Made by a program: the position numbers and the translations under genes
Assembly (NCBI GenBank): GCA_041736675.1
Contig: JBGSTD010000060.1
Span: forward strand, 34,542 to 98,541
Origin: Salaquimonas sp041736675
GTDB lineage: Bacteria; Pseudomonadota; Alphaproteobacteria; Rhizobiales; Rhizobiaceae
Direction of reading: 5' to 3'
Length of the DNA: 64,000 bases
Notes under the pieces: generated by a model
What the model saw: only the letters and a program-made list of their open reading frames with translations
Told to the model about the DNA's origin: nothing
Database searches by the model: none
In this document: piece by piece, positions 61,680 to 64,000 of the stretch
Layout of the letters: each line of letters begins with the position of its first letter
Numbering within the stretch: the first letter of the stretch is position 1

Positions 61680-63182
61680 CTACTGAAACGCGGTTTCATT
61701 GAAAGACCGCAACTTGCGAGAATGCAGCCGTTCGCTCGGCATTTCCCGCAGTTTTTCCATTACCCTGATGCCTATGGTAAGATGTTGCGCGACCTGGCGG
61801 TTATAAAATTCGGTCGCCATGCCCGGCAGCTTCAACTCGCCGTGCAGCGGTTTGTCGGAGACACACAAAAGCGTCCCGTAGGGGACGCGGAAACGAAAGC
61901 CGTTTGCCGCAATCGTCGCAGATTCCATGTCAAGACCAATGGCGCGGGATTGCGACAAGCGTTGCACCGGACCTTGCTGGTCCCGTAATTCCCAGTTCCG
62001 GTTGTCGATTGTTGCAACGGTTCCGGTTCGCATGATTTTTTTCAACTCATAACCCGACAGTCCGGTTACCTCGGCAACAGCACTCTCCATGGCAATTTGA
62101 ACTTCTGCCAGCGCAGGAATGGGAACCCAGACCGGAAGGTCTTCGTTAAGCACATTGTCTTCACGCACATAAGCATGGGCAAGTACATAATCGCCGAGGG
62201 ATTGGGTGTTACGCAACCCCGCACAATGACCAAGCATCAGCCATGTATCAGGCCGCAATACCGCAACATGATCGGTTATGGTTTTGGCGTTTGACGGGCC
62301 AACGCCAATGTTGATCATGGTGATACCTTTTTCGCCGCGCCGTTTGAGGTGATACGCCGGCATCTGTGGCAAGCGGGCAGGGGCGGTTCCTTCGGTTTCA
62401 ACCTGACTGCCTCGGCTGATCACATTTCCCGGCTCGACGAGCTCTGTATAACCACTGTCTGGATCATCAAGCATTGCATGTGCAAACCGGACGAACTCGT
62501 CCATGTAGAACTGATAGTTGGTAAACAGGACAAAATTCTGGAAATGTGACGGGCTGGTCGCTGTGTAATGGGCGAGCCGGTGCAGGGAATAGTCAATGCG
62601 CGGCGCTGTGAACGGGGCGAGCGGCTGAATTGTGTCGGCATTTTCATCAAACAGGCCGTTGGCAATCTTGTCATCAGTCATCGACAGATCAGGCGCATCG
62701 AATATGTCCCGAAGCGGTCTGTCGAGGATTGAGTGGATGGAGCCATCAACGTGCAGTCCCTCACCAATGGCAAAGTGAACCGGAATTGGTTGATCCGATA
62801 CGCCGATCGTGATTGGAACGCCATGATTGGAAATCAGCAGATCAAGCTGCTTTTCTAGATAATTGCTGAAGAGATCGGGTCGCGTGATTGTCGTAAAATA
62901 CTCGCCTGGCCCTGCTACGTGGCCGTATGCCAACCGCGAATCGACATTGGCATAACTTGTTGTGGTCAACTGAACACATGGGTAATAAGCGCGAAAGCGG
63001 CTCTCGATCGGCTCACCAGCGAGCATCGCCTGAAAATTTTCCTTCAGAAAATTCGTACTGATCGAATAAAGTTTCTTGAGTTCGTCCACTGCCCCTTTGG
63101 CAGTGTGAAAATCTCTGGATTCTGGGTAATTCGGAATTTTGATCGGCAGATCCGAGACGCCGCTTTTGATTTTTCTTTTCAT
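61680..63182 (-). CDS. amn: AMP nucleosidase
   Basis: A 500-residue enzyme that splits AMP into adenine and ribose 5-phosphate. The C-terminal phosphorylase-like domain has MINIGVGPSNAKTITDHVAV, TWLMLGHCAGLRNTQSLGDY and DMESATIAANGFRFRVPYG; the N-terminal domain has FRAYYPCVQLTTTSYANVDS. Length matches the family. It helps balance adenylate pools. First gene of the set with the EEP and nnrD genes. Confidence 0.92.
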   Translation of the reverse strand: MKRKIKSGVSDLPIKIPNYPESRDFHTAKGAVDELKKLYSISTNFLKENFQAMLAGEPIESRFRAYYPCVQLTTTSYANVDSRLAYGHVAGPGEYFTTITRPDLFSNYLEKQLDLLISNHGVPITIGVSDQPIPVHFAIGEGLHVDGSIHSILDRPLRDIFDAPDLSMTDDKIANGLFDENADTIQPLAPFTAPRIDYSLHRLAHYTATSPSHFQNFVLFTNYQFYMDEFVRFAHAMLDDPDSGYTELVEPGNVISRGSQVETEGTAPARLPQMPAYHLKRRGEKGITMINIGVGPSNAKTITDHVAVLRPDTWLMLGHCAGLRNTQSLGDYVLAHAYVREDNVLNEDLPVWVPIPALAEVQIAMESAVAEVTGLSGYELKKIMRTGTVATIDNRNWELRDQQGPVQRLSQSRAIGLDMESATIAANGFRFRVPYGTLLCVSDKPLHGELKLPGMATEFYNRQVAQHLTIGIRVMEKLREMPSERLHSRKLRSFNETAFQ

Positions 63183-63247
63183 GACAAGCTAATAAATGTT
63201 TTCATATTTGCCGTCTAGAGAAAAATAGTGACAGCTTCACGACGTTT

Positions 63248-63454
63248 TCAGCTTGAAAGAGCCAATAGGATCAAGGCTGGCTGTGTGATGGCGTTGAAAC
63301 ATGTTTTCTGTGTGGTACAGGAATATGTACCGCCGGGAACAAGAGCATCAAGGTCATTTACCCGCCGTGTTTCCATCAGTAGATTGGCTGTAAAAACTCC
63401 CATGACGGCAATAAGTGCAGCTACCAGCATAAACCTGCGATACAAAATGTCCAT
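63248..63454 (-). CDS. Small membrane-anchored hypothetical protein
   Basis: A 68-residue protein with one N-terminal helix (about LVAALIAVMGVFTANLL) and a short exported tail with a cysteine pair in YSCTTQKTCFNAIT. The ATG at 63454 has GGGGA at a good distance; the frame opens at 63466. The tail is likely periplasmic. Function unknown. It lies 66 bases upstream of amn on the same strand. Confidence 0.5.
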   Translation of the reverse strand: MDILYRRFMLVAALIAVMGVFTANLLMETRRVNDLDALVPGGTYSCTTQKTCFNAITQPALILLALSS

Positions 63455-63614
63455 TTCATTCCCCATTATAATACCAATGAAGACAGATTAGGCATCTCGC
63501 CTTGAACCTGAACTGAAAGGAACGTTCATATTCGGTTCAGATCGCTCGAATAGATTTCCTGATGAATTGAGCCGGTCAGGCATCTCCCTGTTTGAAGCGA
63601 TAGGAAAGTTGTTT

Positions 63615-63646
63615 CCAAATAAAAGGCCCCGCTCAGAAACGGGGCC
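63615..63646 (-). terminator. Intrinsic terminator after the His-rich protein gene
   Basis: On the minus strand, a 7 bp GC stem (GGCCCCG at 63640-63646 complement with CGGGGCC at 63625-63631) around an eight-base loop is followed by TTTTATTT. It lies about 25 bases past the stop of the gene ending at 63670. Confidence 0.85.
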
Positions 63647-63669
63647 AGATGTTTATTGTTTGTGAGAGA

Positions 63670-63930
63670 TCAGTAGCAGACTTTTACCTTCTTCCACACA
63701 TAGTCATAGTGGTATTCACTCCAGACCTGAATTTTCTTCCAACGGCAGCTCGGCACGATCACCTGGATCGGATAAAAGTTCCTGTGATGTTTGAAATGGC
63801 CGTGATGCTTTGAATGGCCGTGATGCTTTGAGTGGCCGCCACCGGCCTGAGCTGGTGCAATACCGGCTGTCGAAATCATAACCAAAGCAATGGCACTTGC
63901 AGCTGCTTTTTTGAAGTTGGAAATTGTCAT
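63670..63930 (-). CDS. Secreted histidine-rich repeat protein
   Basis: An 86-residue exported protein. The signal peptide is about residues 1-29 (AIALVMISTAGIAPAQA). It is followed by GGGHSKHHGHSKHHGHFKHH, a histidine-rich repeat likely to bind metal such as Ni, Zn or Cu. The end (RWKKIQVWSEYHYDYVWKKV) is basic and aromatic with two cysteines. The ATG at 63930 follows GGAACAAAGAG; the frame begins at 63969. Function is unknown. Confidence 0.65.
   Translation of the reverse strand: MTISNFKKAAASAIALVMISTAGIAPAQAGGGHSKHHGHSKHHGHFKHHRNFYPIQVIVPSCRWKKIQVWSEYHYDYVWKKVKVCY
63784..63837. repeat. Three 18 bp tandem repeats encoding the His-rich segment
   Basis: Three units of 18 bases (63784-63801, 63802-63819, 63820-63837), differing at a few positions, lie inside the His-rich protein gene. 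They encode repeated His-Gly-His-[Ser/Phe]-Lys-His type units, so the number of histidines can change by repeat slippage. Confidence 0.85.
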
Positions 63931-64000
63931 CTCTTTGTTCCTTGATAAGTTGATCGCCCTTGAGATCAAATTACCGGAACGCGGGAGTTGCAGGTAGATC

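Overview
The window is a piece of an alphaproteobacterial chromosome, most likely from the order Hyphomicrobiales (Rhizobiales). Evidence for this is the typical rhizobial gene set and order: cycHJKL-type cytochrome c genes (ccmI-E-F-H), then degP, an OmpR-type two-component pair and glnE; a feuN-feuP-feuQ-like set; DUF1491, DUF2336, DUF5330 and DUF1254/DUF1214 genes; and a full gene transfer agent (GTA) structural cluster. Base composition looks moderate rather than GC-rich, which suggests one of the lower-GC (often marine) members, but genus cannot be set from sequence alone.

Layout. 1-9.0 kb: partial sufE, a DUF5330 protein, a PAS histidine kinase with a peptidoglycan-binding-domain protein, DUF1491, DUF2336, a short conserved-looking ORF, a PBP1A-DUF1214-DUF1254 operon on the minus strand, and a YcgN-type cysteine-cluster protein. 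9.0-10.05 kb: an AT-rich patch with one unrecognised gene and a promoter-like site. 10.05-25.3 kb: a GTA cluster in canonical order (TerS, TerL, portal, DUF6107, prohead protease, capsid, connectors, tail tube, chaperones, tape measure, distal tail, hub, NlpC/P60 peptidase, megatron), followed by three small genes that look like a holin / inner spanin / outer spanin lysis set. The prohead protease frame carries an in-frame TGA, and a strong intrinsic terminator follows the capsid gene. 25.4-28.1 kb: feuN-feuP-feuQ-like regulation and a lipoprotein. 28.2-32.3 kb: ccmI-ccmE-ccmF-ccmH. 32.4-40.5 kb: a hydrolase/OsmC fusion, DegP with its terminator, an OmpR-type pair and glnE. 40.6-48.6 kb: a PAS/PleC-like kinase, pepN, pgi and an EamA transporter. 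48.7-55.2 kb: a lone form-II CoxL-like molybdoenzyme subunit, a LysE exporter, a TPP riboswitch with thiM-thiE-thiD (thiamine salvage) and a lone TRAP binding protein. 55.3-64 kb: a uracil-DNA-glycosylase-like protein, ETF-ubiquinone oxidoreductase with a duplicated palindromic 3' end, a CPA2 antiporter, a minus-strand amn-EEP-nnrD operon and two small exported or membrane proteins.

The most notable system is the GTA: nearly all its genes are intact and translationally coupled, it has its own promoter-like site with an embedded palindrome, and it appears to carry a lysis cassette that the Rhodobacter capsulatus GTA cluster keeps at a separate locus. The single nonsense codon in its protease raises the question of whether this agent still matures capsids. 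All functional calls rest on reading the sequence and on family knowledge; no database search was run. No tRNA, rRNA, CRISPR array or insertion sequence was recognised.
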